Positions 51,158 through 59,927 of a stretch of DNA of 64,000 nucleotides are shown piece by piece. The position numbers and the translations under genes are program-made. The first letter of the stretch is position 1. Each line of letters opens with the position of its first letter. The notes below the pieces were generated by a model. It made no database searches. It had not been told where the DNA came from and was given only the letters and a program-made list of their open reading frames with translations. Source of the DNA: Bacillus pseudomycoides (GTDB taxonomy: Bacteria; Bacillota; Bacilli; Bacillales; Bacillaceae_G); contig NZ_CP064266.1 of assembly GCF_022811845.1 (NCBI RefSeq), positions 620,001-684,000 on the forward strand, read 5' to 3'.

Positions 51158-51966
51158 CCTTTCTCTTTTCCATTTGTCTTCTTCCGATTCTTCGCTAAAA
51201 TAAAGATCGGTTCAAAGTCCCCATCTTCATATACGAATGAAAGTGATGTAATCGGAACATGACCTTCGGCAAAAAACTTCATTGTCATTTGTGCAATAAT
51301 ATCATAACCGATTTCGTTCACGATATCAGCAATAATTAAAACATCTTGATGCGGAACAGCCACCACCATGTCGCCTGAAATCTTTTCACGCATTGATTGT
51401 AATAACGATTCATTCAAAATACGACTCGCATCATAACCATCATTTGTGTTTAAGAAATAAAATGTATTTCCTGCTACTTCATCTTGTTTAAATGTATGAC
51501 TTAATGAACGCATATTAAACAATGCCATTTCACGTACTTGCTGCTCGGTAAGCCCTAGCTTTTGTAACAAACGTTCATCAATTAATCGATATGTTTTATT
51601 AGAATCTAATGCATAATAAATACGTGTTTCTGCTGTATGATCCGTCATTAAAAACGGATTACCTTCCTCTGCTTGTTTCGGGAAAGAAGTAGAGCGAATA
51701 ACTGGCAGAATTTTTGCTGCACTACTTTCTTCTTTATGCATTGCAAGGAGTGCCTCTTCCACGTAATACGCAACCTCTTCAATTGCCGTTTCCTTTTTCA
51801 CTTCCCACTTTGCTACAACTCCTGGGAGTGATACATTAATTCCTTTTTTCGTATCTTTTTGTTCAATACGAAGTGTATCCTTTTCGCTATCGTAATGAAA
51901 TTCCCATTCCGGGCGAGCCAATCTCTTCATTAACTCTTCTTTCATCTTTTTACTTGTCATTTTCAT
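51154..51966 (-). CDS. ytpQ: YtpQ, DUF1444 family protein
   Basis: A 270-residue cytoplasmic protein of the DUF1444/YtpQ family, without membrane segments. Conserved-looking blocks are NPFLMTDHTAETRIYYALD, MREKISGDMVVAVPHQDVLIIADI and SLSFVYEDGDFEPIFILAKN. Function unknown. It is translationally coupled to ytpR (4-bp overlap) and lies downstream of ytpP, as in B. subtilis. Confidence 0.92.
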   Translation of the reverse strand: MKMTSKKMKEELMKRLARPEWEFHYDSEKDTLRIEQKDTKKGINVSLPGVVAKWEVKKETAIEEVAYYVEEALLAMHKEESSAAKILPVIRSTSFPKQAEEGNPFLMTDHTAETRIYYALDSNKTYRLIDERLLQKLGLTEQQVREMALFNMRSLSHTFKQDEVAGNTFYFLNTNDGYDASRILNESLLQSMREKISGDMVVAVPHQDVLIIADIVNEIGYDIIAQMTMKFFAEGHVPITSLSFVYEDGDFEPIFILAKNRKKTNGKEKG

Positions 51967-51983
51967 GCCTTTTGCCCCCCTTC

Positions 51984-52022
51984 CAAAAAAATAACCTCCC
52001 CCGCGAAGGTAGAGGTTGTTTT
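51984..52022 (-). terminator. Terminator between ytpP and ytpQ
   Basis: AACCTC and GGAGGTT arms with a T-run on the minus strand. The loop is long, so part of the transcription may read through into ytpQ. Confidence 0.65.
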
Positions 52023-52045
52023 TACAATTTAATTGGCTATTCGCC

Positions 52046-52360
52046 TTATTTTAACCCTTCAATAAACGCTTCGATTTGCTCTTGTGTTTTACGATCTTTG
52101 TTTACATAGCGTCCAGTTTCTTCACCTTTATTGTACGCTACAAAGCTAGGAATGCCAAATACGTCTAATTTTACACATAGATCAATAAACTCATCACGAT
52201 CTACATAGTAAAATGAGAAATCACTATATTTCTCTTCTACTTCTGGCATAAACGGATCAACAAAACGGCAATCTGGGCACCATTCTGCTGAGAACATAAA
52301 AATGACTTTCTCTTCATTTTTTAACGTTTGGAATTGCTCCATGCTTTCTAATGATTTCAT
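52046..52360 (-). CDS. ytpP: Thioredoxin-like protein YtpP
   Basis: A 104-residue thioredoxin-fold protein with the redox motif SAEWCPDCRFVDPF (WCPDC instead of WCGPC, about residues 27-31) and the cis-proline in VFGIPSFVAY. The CPDC motif is typical of YtpP and related proteins, reported to work with the bacillithiol/CoA redox systems. That function is from family knowledge only. AAAGGAGG precedes the ATG. Confidence 0.93.
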   Translation of the reverse strand: MKSLESMEQFQTLKNEEKVIFMFSAEWCPDCRFVDPFMPEVEEKYSDFSFYYVDRDEFIDLCVKLDVFGIPSFVAYNKGEETGRYVNKDRKTQEQIEAFIEGLK

Positions 52361-52442
52361 CTATATTTCCTCCTTTAACGAAGTGTATCTTTTCATATTT
52401 AATCTTCTTTTATACTACCATACATCACGCGTGGTGCAAGGT

Positions 52443-52952
52443 TTATGCTTGTTTTTCATCATACTTATATTGCCCAATTAATAGCTTTACAACATGTACA
52501 AATAATCCTGTGCGATCCACATAATGATCTGTGAAGATTCCGATTGCACCTTCATGACTACGAATATCTTTCCGTTTCACAAACGCCTCCATTACTTCAC
52601 TTAACTCTTTTCCCTCTTCAAGAGGAGCAAGAAAATCATCAGGAAGCTTAATCCGTGCTCCACCTGCGACAAACACCTTTCCCGCACTCGTCGCTAAAGC
52701 ACCCCAGTTACACATAAATAAACCATGTTCAGTTTTCATTACGCCGCCTTCTAATCCAAACCCAATGTCAGCTTGTTCTGCTTCTAGCGCTCGCTTCGCT
52801 CTATTAATTGCGCCTTGCATCGTTTCTTCATCAGAAAATGGCTGTGCTGCTACCCCTGAAGGAACCGAAACCGCGGTAATAATCGCCTCTTTCCATACTT
52901 CTTGTACCGCTCCTACTTTAGTTTGATTTTTTGATCCAACTGCAACTTTCAT
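52443..52952 (-). CDS. yjjX: Inosine/xanthosine triphosphatase (YjjX/DUF84)
   Basis: A 169-residue NTPase that hydrolyses ITP and XTP to keep deaminated purines out of nucleic acids. Family features are the N-terminal VAVGSKNQTKVGAVQEVW, FSDEETMQGAINRAKRAL, FGLEGGVM and the later HEGAIGIFTDHYVDR. The ATG at 52950-52952 follows GAGGTGAATG. The frame is open to 53015 without a ribosome site. Single gene. Confidence 0.9.
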   Translation of the reverse strand: MKVAVGSKNQTKVGAVQEVWKEAIITAVSVPSGVAAQPFSDEETMQGAINRAKRALEAEQADIGFGLEGGVMKTEHGLFMCNWGALATSAGKVFVAGGARIKLPDDFLAPLEEGKELSEVMEAFVKRKDIRSHEGAIGIFTDHYVDRTGLFVHVVKLLIGQYKYDEKQA

Positions 52953-53059
52953 ATCATTCACCTCTATATAAATTCGTACTACAAAGACCAAAAGGTAATT
53001 AACACTCTCATTCATTCTTTATTTTAACTCTTCGCTTTCACATCATATAATTTCCAACT

Positions 53060-53160
53060 CCGAAAACAAAAGCAGATCCCTCTCACTTCCTCTTTCGGGA
53101 TTTAAGGCACTGACCGCTTCTACACATGGCTGGATCCTCTCTCCAATCTAAAAAAGAAAG
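53060..53160 (+). repeat. Second intergenic repeat type, copy 2
   Basis: This copy resembles 48895-48990 in the blocks GACCGCTTCTACACATGGCT, ATCCTCTCTCC and a run of A before AGAAAG. It lies between yjjX and ytoP. Confidence 0.5.
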
Positions 53161-53180
53161 GGTTTTTAGCCCCTTTCTTT
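53150..53180 (-). terminator. ytoP terminator
   Basis: The stem AAAGAAAGGGG/CCCCTTTCTTT with a U-tract on the minus strand ends at the ytoP stop codon. Confidence 0.8.
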
Positions 53181-54253
53181 TAAGCGTTATTTTTAATTGT
53201 TTCTAACGTTGTTTTATCTGTTGCTTTCACAAGTTTCGTAATCAGTTCTTTCGCTGCTGCATAATCATCAACATGTAAAATAGATGCATGTGTATGAATG
53301 TAACGAGCGCAGACACCAATTACTGCTGATGGAATACCAGAGTTACTTGTATGTACACGACCAGCATCTGTACCACCTTGTGAAATAAAGTATTGGTACG
53401 GAATGTTATGTGTTTCTGCTGTATCTAAAATAAATTCACGCATTCCTCTATGTGTTACCATTGTACGGTCATAAATACGAAGAAGCGCTCCTTTACCTAA
53501 TTGGCCGAACTGCGTTTTATCCCCAGATGCATCATTTGCTGGACTTGCATCAAGCGCATAAAAAATATCTGGCTGAATCATATTTGCAGCTGTTTGTGCG
53601 CCGCGAAGACCTACTTCTTCTTGCACAGTCGCACCAGAATATAATGTATTTGGCAACGTTTCATCTTTTAATTCTTTTAATAATTCAATCGCAAGGCCAC
53701 AGCCGTAACGGTTGTCCCAAGCTTTTGCCATGATTTTCTTTTCATTTGCCATCGGTGTAAACGGGCAAATTGGAACGATTTGTTGACCTGGTTTCACACC
53801 AATTTCAAGCGCATCTTCATAACTGTCTGCACCGATATCAATTAACATATTTTTTATGTCCATCGGTTTTGCACGTTGCGCATCACTTAATAAGTGAGGT
53901 GGAATAGAACCAACAACCCCAACAACTGGGCCATTTTTCGTCATAATTTGTACACGCTGTGCTAGTAATACTTGACTCCACCAGCCTCCTAGCGTTTGAA
54001 AACGAATCATCCCGTTTTTCGTAATTTGCGTGACCATAAAGCCAACTTCATCCATGTGACCAGCAACAAGTACGCGTGGGCCATTTTCATCCCCTTTTTT
54101 AAGACCAAACACGCTACCTAAACCGTCTTGGACGATTTCATCGGCATATTTACTTAGCTCTTGTTTCATAAAACGGCGCACATCATGCTCAAATCCTGAT
54201 GTACCTTGTAATTCTGTTAACGTGCGAAATAATTCTAATGTCTCTTTATTCAC
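53180..54253 (-). CDS. ytoP: M42-family metallopeptidase YtoP
   Basis: A 357-residue glutamyl/deblocking aminopeptidase-type M42 enzyme with two metal ions. The metal and catalytic residues are seen in VAGHMDEVGFMV (about residues 63-74), AWDNRYGCGLAIELL, TVQEEVGLRGAQ and ALDASPAND. The GTG at 54251-54253 is preferred because AAGGGA precedes it at 6 bases, giving NKETLELFRTL at the start. The frame opens six codons earlier. Confidence 0.93.
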   Translation of the reverse strand: MNKETLELFRTLTELQGTSGFEHDVRRFMKQELSKYADEIVQDGLGSVFGLKKGDENGPRVLVAGHMDEVGFMVTQITKNGMIRFQTLGGWWSQVLLAQRVQIMTKNGPVVGVVGSIPPHLLSDAQRAKPMDIKNMLIDIGADSYEDALEIGVKPGQQIVPICPFTPMANEKKIMAKAWDNRYGCGLAIELLKELKDETLPNTLYSGATVQEEVGLRGAQTAANMIQPDIFYALDASPANDASGDKTQFGQLGKGALLRIYDRTMVTHRGMREFILDTAETHNIPYQYFISQGGTDAGRVHTSNSGIPSAVIGVCARYIHTHASILHVDDYAAAKELITKLVKATDKTTLETIKNNA

Positions 54254-54395
54254 GAAGTTCCCTTCTTTCAAACCTTAGTAGAATACCTCTTTTATTGTAA
54301 CGAAATTTTCGAAATGTTTCTAGTTTCTTCTTTTTTCATTCAAATTGCATTATAATTATTATCGATACACTATTTTATAGAAGTGAGGTGAATAT

Positions 54396-54707
54396 ATGAG
54401 CTGGAAAGGTTTACTAGCTGGTGTTGGTGTTGGTTTTGCAGCTGGTTATCTTGTTGCAAACAAAGTTCAAGAACAATCCCATATTTCTTCAGAAAAAGCA
54501 TTGAAAATGGTGAAACAAGCATTAAGTCATAAAGGCGAAGTTACTGGCTCTTGGGTACATATGGTTCCAGAGACATTTGAAAAATATGATGTCGCGTACG
54601 AAGTATACCGCGGCGGGCTTACAACAATTTTAAATGATATACAAGAACGATTTGAATTTTTAGTAGATGCAAAAACAGGTACAGTTTTAGAAGTAAATGC
54701 TGCTTAA
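54396..54707 (+). CDS. ytzB: YtzB, small PepSY-domain protein
   Basis: A 103-residue protein with an N-terminal hydrophobic stretch (GLLAGVGVGFAAGYLVANK, residues 5-23) that may anchor or export it. A PepSY-like domain follows (ISSEKALKMVKQALSHKGEVTGSWVHM ... VYRGGLTTI ... FEFLVDAKTGTVLEVNA). PepSY domains often inhibit peptidases. It is divergent from the M42 peptidase YtoP, but no link is shown. GAAGTGAGGTG precedes the ATG. Confidence 0.9.
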   Translation: MSWKGLLAGVGVGFAAGYLVANKVQEQSHISSEKALKMVKQALSHKGEVTGSWVHMVPETFEKYDVAYEVYRGGLTTILNDIQERFEFLVDAKTGTVLEVNAA

Positions 54708-54740
54708 AGGCACTCTGAAAATCCGAAAACATAAGTTTAA

Positions 54741-54834
54741 ATAAAGTGAAATTTTAATCGGTGGAGGTTTGTTTCCTCACCAATTGATTACTAACTCTCA
54801 CCAATCGACATTTTACAGGCAGTAGCCGCATAAC
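54741..54834 (+). repeat. Dispersed intergenic repeat, copy after ytzB
   Basis: ATAAAGTGAAATTTTAATCG is followed by GTGGAGGTTT, CTCACCAATCGAC and TTTTACAGGCAGTAGCC. These are the same blocks, in the same order and spacing, as the copy at 48674, with a more diverged central hairpin. Confidence 0.7.
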
Positions 54835-54835
54835 A

Positions 54836-54862
54836 GCGTGCAGATGAATTTCTGCACGCCTT
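54836..54862 (-). terminator. Terminator of the beta-oxidation operon
   Basis: GCGTGCAG (54836-54843) pairs with CTGCACGC (54852-54859), immediately after the thiolase stop codon. The U-tract is weak. Confidence 0.65.
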
Positions 54863-54863
54863 T

Positions 54864-56015
54864 TCACATTCTTTCAATTATCGTTGCAGTCGACATCCCA
54901 TGTCCAATGCAAATTGTCAGTAGGCCGTATCTTCCCTGTCTCCTCTCCAATTCATGAAGAAGAGAAGTCATTAATTTTGCACCGGTTGCCCCAAGCGGAT
55001 GACCTAATGCGATCGCACCACCATTAACATTCACCTTTTGTAAATTTGCTTCCATTTCCTTTTGCCATGCTAAAACTACCGATGCAAATGCTTCATTGAT
55101 TTCTACAACATCCATATCATGAATTGTTAAATTTGATTTTTGTAGTACTTTTTTCGTTGCAGGAATAACGCCATCAAGCATTGTCGTCGGATCAGAACCA
55201 ACAACCACTTGATTCACAATACGAGCACGTGCTTTACACCCTAGCTCTTTCGCCTTTTCGCTATCCATCAGCAAGATTGCTGCAGCGCCATCACTAATTT
55301 GACTAGCATTGCCAGCTGTAATCACGCCACCTTCTTTAAATACTGTTTTTAAATTAGCTAATGCTTCAAAAGAAGTATCTCTTCTCGGACCTTCATCATT
55401 TTCAATTAATATTTCATTGCCTTCTTTATCTACACCGCGCAGTGGTACAATCTCTCGCTGAAAGTTTCCCGATTCAATTGCTTGAAGTGCTCGTCTATGG
55501 CTTTCTAACGCGTAAGTATCTAACTGTTCACGAGTAATACCATATTTTTCTGCAATCATCTCAGCGGATACACCTTGATGAACAATTTGATACTTTTCAT
55601 GAAGACTACTTGGGATGGTCTGTTCATTCCCATCACTTAAAATAGGAACTTTTGTCATATGTTCAACACCAGCTGCAATCGTAATGTCCATATCCCCTGA
55701 TTTAATTTCTTGTGAGGCAAAGTTAATAGCCTGTTGTCCAGAACCACAGAGCCGATTAATCGTTACTGCTGGAACTGTAATAGGAAAACCCGCTTCAAGT
55801 GCCGAAAGTCTTCCAATATTAAAACCTTGTTCGTTAATTGGCGTTACACAACCCATAACAATATCTTCTATGAGTCCTTTCTCTATATTTCCCCGTTTTG
55901 TTACTTCATCCAGTGCAACTGCCGCAAGTTGTACAGGGTGAAGTAAACGAAACCCTCCATTTCTTTTACCAACCGGCGTACGTACAGCTTCAACAATGAC
56001 AACATCTCGCTTCAT
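54864..56015 (-). CDS. Acetyl-CoA C-acyltransferase (thiolase)
   Basis: A 383-residue thiolase. The nucleophilic cysteine is in INRLCGSGQQAINFA (about residue 87), and the other active-site blocks are GGAIALGHPLGATGAKL (His) and LLTICIGHGMS (Cys). It catalyses the last, thiolytic step of fatty-acid beta-oxidation or the reverse condensation. Its start overlaps the stop of the dehydrogenase gene as ATGA, so it is the last gene of the operon ligase - acyl-CoA dehydrogenase - hydroxyacyl-CoA dehydrogenase - thiolase. Confidence 0.93.
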   Translation of the reverse strand: MKRDVVIVEAVRTPVGKRNGGFRLLHPVQLAAVALDEVTKRGNIEKGLIEDIVMGCVTPINEQGFNIGRLSALEAGFPITVPAVTINRLCGSGQQAINFASQEIKSGDMDITIAAGVEHMTKVPILSDGNEQTIPSSLHEKYQIVHQGVSAEMIAEKYGITREQLDTYALESHRRALQAIESGNFQREIVPLRGVDKEGNEILIENDEGPRRDTSFEALANLKTVFKEGGVITAGNASQISDGAAAILLMDSEKAKELGCKARARIVNQVVVGSDPTTMLDGVIPATKKVLQKSNLTIHDMDVVEINEAFASVVLAWQKEMEANLQKVNVNGGAIALGHPLGATGAKLMTSLLHELERRQGRYGLLTICIGHGMSTATIIERM

Positions 56016-56884
56016 ATTTTCTCTCCCACTTTCCCTTTTGAATAATCATAAAAACCTTTCCCAGTCTTTCTTCCAAGATGCCCTGCCTCTACAAGTTTCA
56101 CAAGTGTTTGCGGTGCTCTAAACCTATCACCAAACGCTTCCGTTAGTCCTTTGCTTGCAAATAGCATTGTATCTAGTCCCACATAATCTGCTAATTCAAA
56201 TGGTCCCATAGGATAGTTCAAACCAAGCTTAATTGCTTTATCAATCTCCTCTTTACTTGCAATGCCTTCTTCATACATACGCATACACTCTAACATATGA
56301 ATAGCAATTGCCCGTGACGTCACAAATCCTTGCATATCTTTCACAACAACCGTTTCTTTCCCAAGTTCTTCTGACACTGTTCTTACTGCTTGTATCGTAC
56401 TTTCTGCCGTAACTACTCCTCGCACAATTTCAACGAGCTTCATAACAGGAGCAGGATTAAACCAGTGCATTCCCACTACTTTTTCGGGACGATCCGTTAC
56501 ACTTGCAATCGCAGTTACACTTAGCTCAGACGTATTTGTTGCTAGAATAGTAGATTGCGCTGTATACAGATCTAGCTTTTGAAAAATCTCCTTCTTCAAC
56601 TGTAATATTTCCGGTACCGCTTCAATAACAAGCTCTACATTTTGGCAAGCTTCTTCCAATATAACTGTAGAAGTTATATTGGATAAGATTCCATTTTTCT
56701 CCTCATCCGTCATACGCCCTGCGTTAACGAAACGATTCAAGCCTTTAGTAATCGTGCCATAAGCTTTCTGTAAACTTTCTTCTGATACGTCATACATTTT
56801 CACCTGTTTACCGCCCATCGCTAATGCTTGGACAATTCCACTCCCCATAATTCCTACACCAATTACTGCTATATTTTGAATCAT
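56012..56884 (-). CDS. 3-hydroxyacyl-CoA dehydrogenase
   Basis: A 290-residue enzyme of the HAD/PaaH/3-hydroxybutyryl-CoA dehydrogenase type. It has the NAD-binding IAVIGVGIMGSGIVQALAMGG (about residues 5-25) and the substrate region HWFNPAPVMKLVEIV, with C-terminal LGLNYPMGPFELADYVGLDT and GRKTGKGFYDY. It oxidises 3-hydroxyacyl-CoA to 3-ketoacyl-CoA for the neighbouring thiolase. AGGGGG precedes two adjacent ATGs (56887 and 56884). I use the second for spacing. Confidence 0.93.
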   Translation of the reverse strand: MIQNIAVIGVGIMGSGIVQALAMGGKQVKMYDVSEESLQKAYGTITKGLNRFVNAGRMTDEEKNGILSNITSTVILEEACQNVELVIEAVPEILQLKKEIFQKLDLYTAQSTILATNTSELSVTAIASVTDRPEKVVGMHWFNPAPVMKLVEIVRGVVTAESTIQAVRTVSEELGKETVVVKDMQGFVTSRAIAIHMLECMRMYEEGIASKEEIDKAIKLGLNYPMGPFELADYVGLDTMLFASKGLTEAFGDRFRAPQTLVKLVEAGHLGRKTGKGFYDYSKGKVGEKI

Positions 56885-57010
56885 CATATTCCCCCTATCA
56901 TTACTTTTCATTTCTTCTATGTAATGTATGAAAACAAATCATTTGTTTCGAAATAGTCTTAAATATTCGTGAGCAATATAATGAAAGACATCAACAACTT
57001 CCTCTCAACA

Positions 57011-58159
57011 TCATAAGCCCATACTTTTTGCAATTATATTTTTCATAATCTCATTCGTTCCAGCATAAATCGCACTTACTGGAATATCACGATAACGCCG
57101 CGCAATTTCGTATTCTTCCATATATCCATACCCGCCGTGCAGTTGTATGCACTCTGCTGACACTTTTTTTGCAAGATCTGTTAACCACCACTTCGCCATC
57201 GATACTTTTGTTACAATGTTCTCACCATTCATATGCGCTGTAATACAATCATCTACAAATGTTCTACCAATTTCAATTTCCGTATACATCTCTGCTAATC
57301 GAAACTGTACTGTTTGAAAATCACTTATACTTTTTCCAAATGCTTTTCTCTCTTTGACATAATCTTTCGTTAAATGCAACATTACTTCCGCAGCTGTTTT
57401 AGCTGCAATCGCAACGATGAGACGTTCTTGCTGCAGCTTTTCCATAAGATAATAAAAGCCTTTTCCTTCTTCCCCTAACAAATTCGCGGCAGGGACTTTT
57501 ACATCTTCAAAAATAAGTTCTGCTGTATCTTGACTATGTAAGCCGATTTTGTTTAGTTTTTTCCCTCTCTTAAATCCTTCCATTCCTCTTTCTAAAACGA
57601 GCAAACTCATGCCTTTATGAGCAGGGGTGACATTTGTATCTGTCTTACAAACAACGACGACTAAATCTGCATGAATACCATTTGTAATAAATGTTTTTTC
57701 ACCATTTACGACATAATAATCACCTTCTTTTCTTGCGGTTGTTCGAATACTCGCCAAATCAGAGCCTGCTCCTGGCTCTGTCATCGCAATTGCAGTTATA
57801 TATTCGCCGCTTACGCATTTTGGTAACCAGCGCTTCTTTTGTTCTTCTGTTCCGTACTGCGTGAAGTATGGAACAACAATGTCATTGTGCAAACCAATTC
57901 CGATTAAACTTGATCCAACCTTTTCAAGTTCCTCGTTAATGACAACCGAATATCCAAAATCAGCACCTGCTCCACCATACCGCTCATCTACCATTGGACA
58001 AAGAAAGCCTTTACTCCCCATACTTGTCCAAAAAGCACGAGGAATTATTCCTTCTTTTTCCCATTCGTTATAGTATGGATATGCTTCCTTTTCTAAAAAT
58101 TTATGAAAAGCATCACGAAAAATGTGATGCTCTTCTTGCAAATACTTATGTTTCATCAT
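57011..58159 (-). CDS. Acyl-CoA dehydrogenase
   Basis: A 382-residue flavoprotein that introduces the alpha-beta double bond in acyl-CoA. Signatures are ITAIAMTEPGAGSDLASIRT, ITNGIHADLVVVVCKT, SKSISDFQTVQFRLAEMY-like flavin/substrate blocks, QLHGGYGYMEEYEIARRYRD and YAGTNEIMKNIIA. The catalytic Glu is expected in the last region (YAGTNEI). The ATGATG start overlaps the stop of the upstream ligase gene, so translation is coupled. A 127-bp gap separates it from the hydroxyacyl-CoA dehydrogenase. Confidence 0.94.
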   Translation of the reverse strand: MMKHKYLQEEHHIFRDAFHKFLEKEAYPYYNEWEKEGIIPRAFWTSMGSKGFLCPMVDERYGGAGADFGYSVVINEELEKVGSSLIGIGLHNDIVVPYFTQYGTEEQKKRWLPKCVSGEYITAIAMTEPGAGSDLASIRTTARKEGDYYVVNGEKTFITNGIHADLVVVVCKTDTNVTPAHKGMSLLVLERGMEGFKRGKKLNKIGLHSQDTAELIFEDVKVPAANLLGEEGKGFYYLMEKLQQERLIVAIAAKTAAEVMLHLTKDYVKERKAFGKSISDFQTVQFRLAEMYTEIEIGRTFVDDCITAHMNGENIVTKVSMAKWWLTDLAKKVSAECIQLHGGYGYMEEYEIARRYRDIPVSAIYAGTNEIMKNIIAKSMGL

Positions 58160-59724
58160 ATCCCCCCCTTAGATTCCTCTTCTGTCACTTGGCTACGTAA
58201 AATAAATTTTTGAATTTTACCGCTCGCATTTCTTGGCAGTTGTTCAACAAATACATAGCGACGCGGACGTTTATAATCAGCAAGCTTTTCACTTGATTTA
58301 CAGTACTCATCTAATATTTCGTCAGTAAGAGACTGATCTTTTGAAACGATGTATGCTAGAACACTTTCTCCCCAAAGCTCATCTTTCTCTCCAAGCACCG
58401 CAACATCTAAAATGCTTTCATGTGTATACAAAAAATCTTCGACCTCACGCGGATAAATGTTTTCTCCGCCACTAACGACCATATCGTCAACGCGATCTGC
58501 AACGTACAAATAACCATCTGCATCTACATAACCTAAATCTCCTGAATGGTACCATCCTTTATATAATGCTTTTGCTGTCGCCTCTTCATTGTTGTAATAC
58601 TCTTTCATCAAACAGGAGCCTCGCATAATAATTTCTCCGATTTCATATGGTCGTAATATATCATTTGGCTCAGATGGACCTTCTTCATTTGGACGGACAA
58701 TACGAATTTCATGATTATAGGCAGCCTTTCCTGCAGAACCTACTTTAGTAAGCTGCTCATTCTCTCGTAAAAAAGTAACTGCCGGTCCCATTTCCGTCAT
58801 ACCATAAGCTTGTACTAATGAAACATTCAATTTTTCATCACAAGCTTTTACAAGTGCTGGTGCCATTGAAGCTGCTCCATACAAACCGTACCGAAGAGAA
58901 GATAAATCGTACTGTACTAAATCTTCCTGCAACATCATATTCCACATTGTAGGTGCCGCAAACATAACGGTAACCTTCTCTGTTTCAATCGTTTCGAGCA
59001 CATTCTTTGCATCAAAATGGTGCAGAATAATATTCGCCCCGCCGCTATGTACCCTTGGAATAAAGCAACAATGTAGCTCAGCACAATGAAACATCGGTGC
59101 TGTTACAAGACCACGACTATTCTCGGTATAATGTAAATATGCGATTCCCATCAAACTTTGATCAATAATTTCTCGATGACGGTGAAGTACTCCCTTCGGA
59201 TAACCGGTTGTTCCACTTGTATACATAATGGAACAAATATCATCTTCTTTTACTTCTACTGCTTCAAATTTCGGTAATGCATTGGATAGTTTTTCTTCAT
59301 ATGAAATAGAAAACGGTGGATGATCTTGATCAATGTACCAGAACTGAATATGAGGAAATTGTTTATGAATGCTTTGTACTTGGGAGGATAATTGCTTTTC
59401 AAAAAGTACGATTTTTGGAGAAGCATCTTCTAATATATAACTGAGTTCTCGTGGCTTTAATCTAAAATTAATTGGGTTAAATATGGCGCCAATTTTTGCA
59501 CAAGCAAAGCATGTAGTTGCGAGCTCACTACTATTAAAGAGAAATGTCGAGACGCGGTCACCTTTTTTTATACCACTTTTTTGAAGCGCATAAGCTAGCT
59601 TATTCACTTGTTCATTCCATTCCGTATACGTCCAGCGAATATTTTTTTTCGGTTCAACAATCGCTTCTTTATTTGGATAATTTCCACTAGTCAGTTCAAG
59701 TAAATTTCCAATCGTTATATGCAA
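58156..59724 (-). CDS. Fatty-acid--CoA ligase (AMP-forming)
   Basis: A 522-residue ANL enzyme, first gene of the beta-oxidation operon. Motifs are SIMYTSGTTGYPKGVLHRH (about residues 170-188), VQAYGMTEMGPA, WYHSGDLGYVDADGYLYVADRVDDM and the C-terminal PRNASGKIQKF with the catalytic lysine. It resembles medium/long-chain ligases (LcfA/YngI-like); chain length cannot be read from the sequence. AAAGGGGGAAATAT precedes the ATG. A weak CodY-like box (59800-59814) lies upstream. Confidence 0.92.
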   Translation of the reverse strand: MHITIGNLLELTSGNYPNKEAIVEPKKNIRWTYTEWNEQVNKLAYALQKSGIKKGDRVSTFLFNSSELATTCFACAKIGAIFNPINFRLKPRELSYILEDASPKIVLFEKQLSSQVQSIHKQFPHIQFWYIDQDHPPFSISYEEKLSNALPKFEAVEVKEDDICSIMYTSGTTGYPKGVLHRHREIIDQSLMGIAYLHYTENSRGLVTAPMFHCAELHCCFIPRVHSGGANIILHHFDAKNVLETIETEKVTVMFAAPTMWNMMLQEDLVQYDLSSLRYGLYGAASMAPALVKACDEKLNVSLVQAYGMTEMGPAVTFLRENEQLTKVGSAGKAAYNHEIRIVRPNEEGPSEPNDILRPYEIGEIIMRGSCLMKEYYNNEEATAKALYKGWYHSGDLGYVDADGYLYVADRVDDMVVSGGENIYPREVEDFLYTHESILDVAVLGEKDELWGESVLAYIVSKDQSLTDEILDEYCKSSEKLADYKRPRRYVFVEQLPRNASGKIQKFILRSQVTEEESKGGI

Positions 59725-59799
59725 TATATTTCCCCCTTTCGAATAAAAAGCTTCTCATATAGAGCATGTCATAATGCAGTAACTCAGAGATATTATAGC

Positions 59800-59814
59800 A
59801 ATTTTCAAAATATT
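59800..59814. promoter_or_regulatory. Weak CodY-like box upstream of the beta-oxidation operon
   Basis: AATTTTCAAAATATT has two mismatches to AATTTTCWGAAAATT, including loss of the central G. It is 76-90 bp before the ligase start. It could be chance in AT-rich DNA. Confidence 0.25.
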
Positions 59815-59927
59815 TTAACAGTATTTATTTCAACAAATCCTTGCAATGTGTTTGTAGTTGAACAAGAACATAAAAAATTTACTTTTTAGTGGAGGGGGTG
59901 ACCCTCCACTCCATACTTCTATCTTTC

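Noticed and set aside
54864..59724. FadR operator in the beta-oxidation operon
   Set aside because: I looked for the TGAATGANTANTCATTCA palindrome known for Bacillus FadR upstream of the ligase gene and did not find it.
59886..59911. Strong terminator after ytnP
   Set aside because: The GTGGAGGG/CCCTCCAC hairpin is clear, but no T-run follows closely on the minus strand, so it is only mentioned with ytnP.
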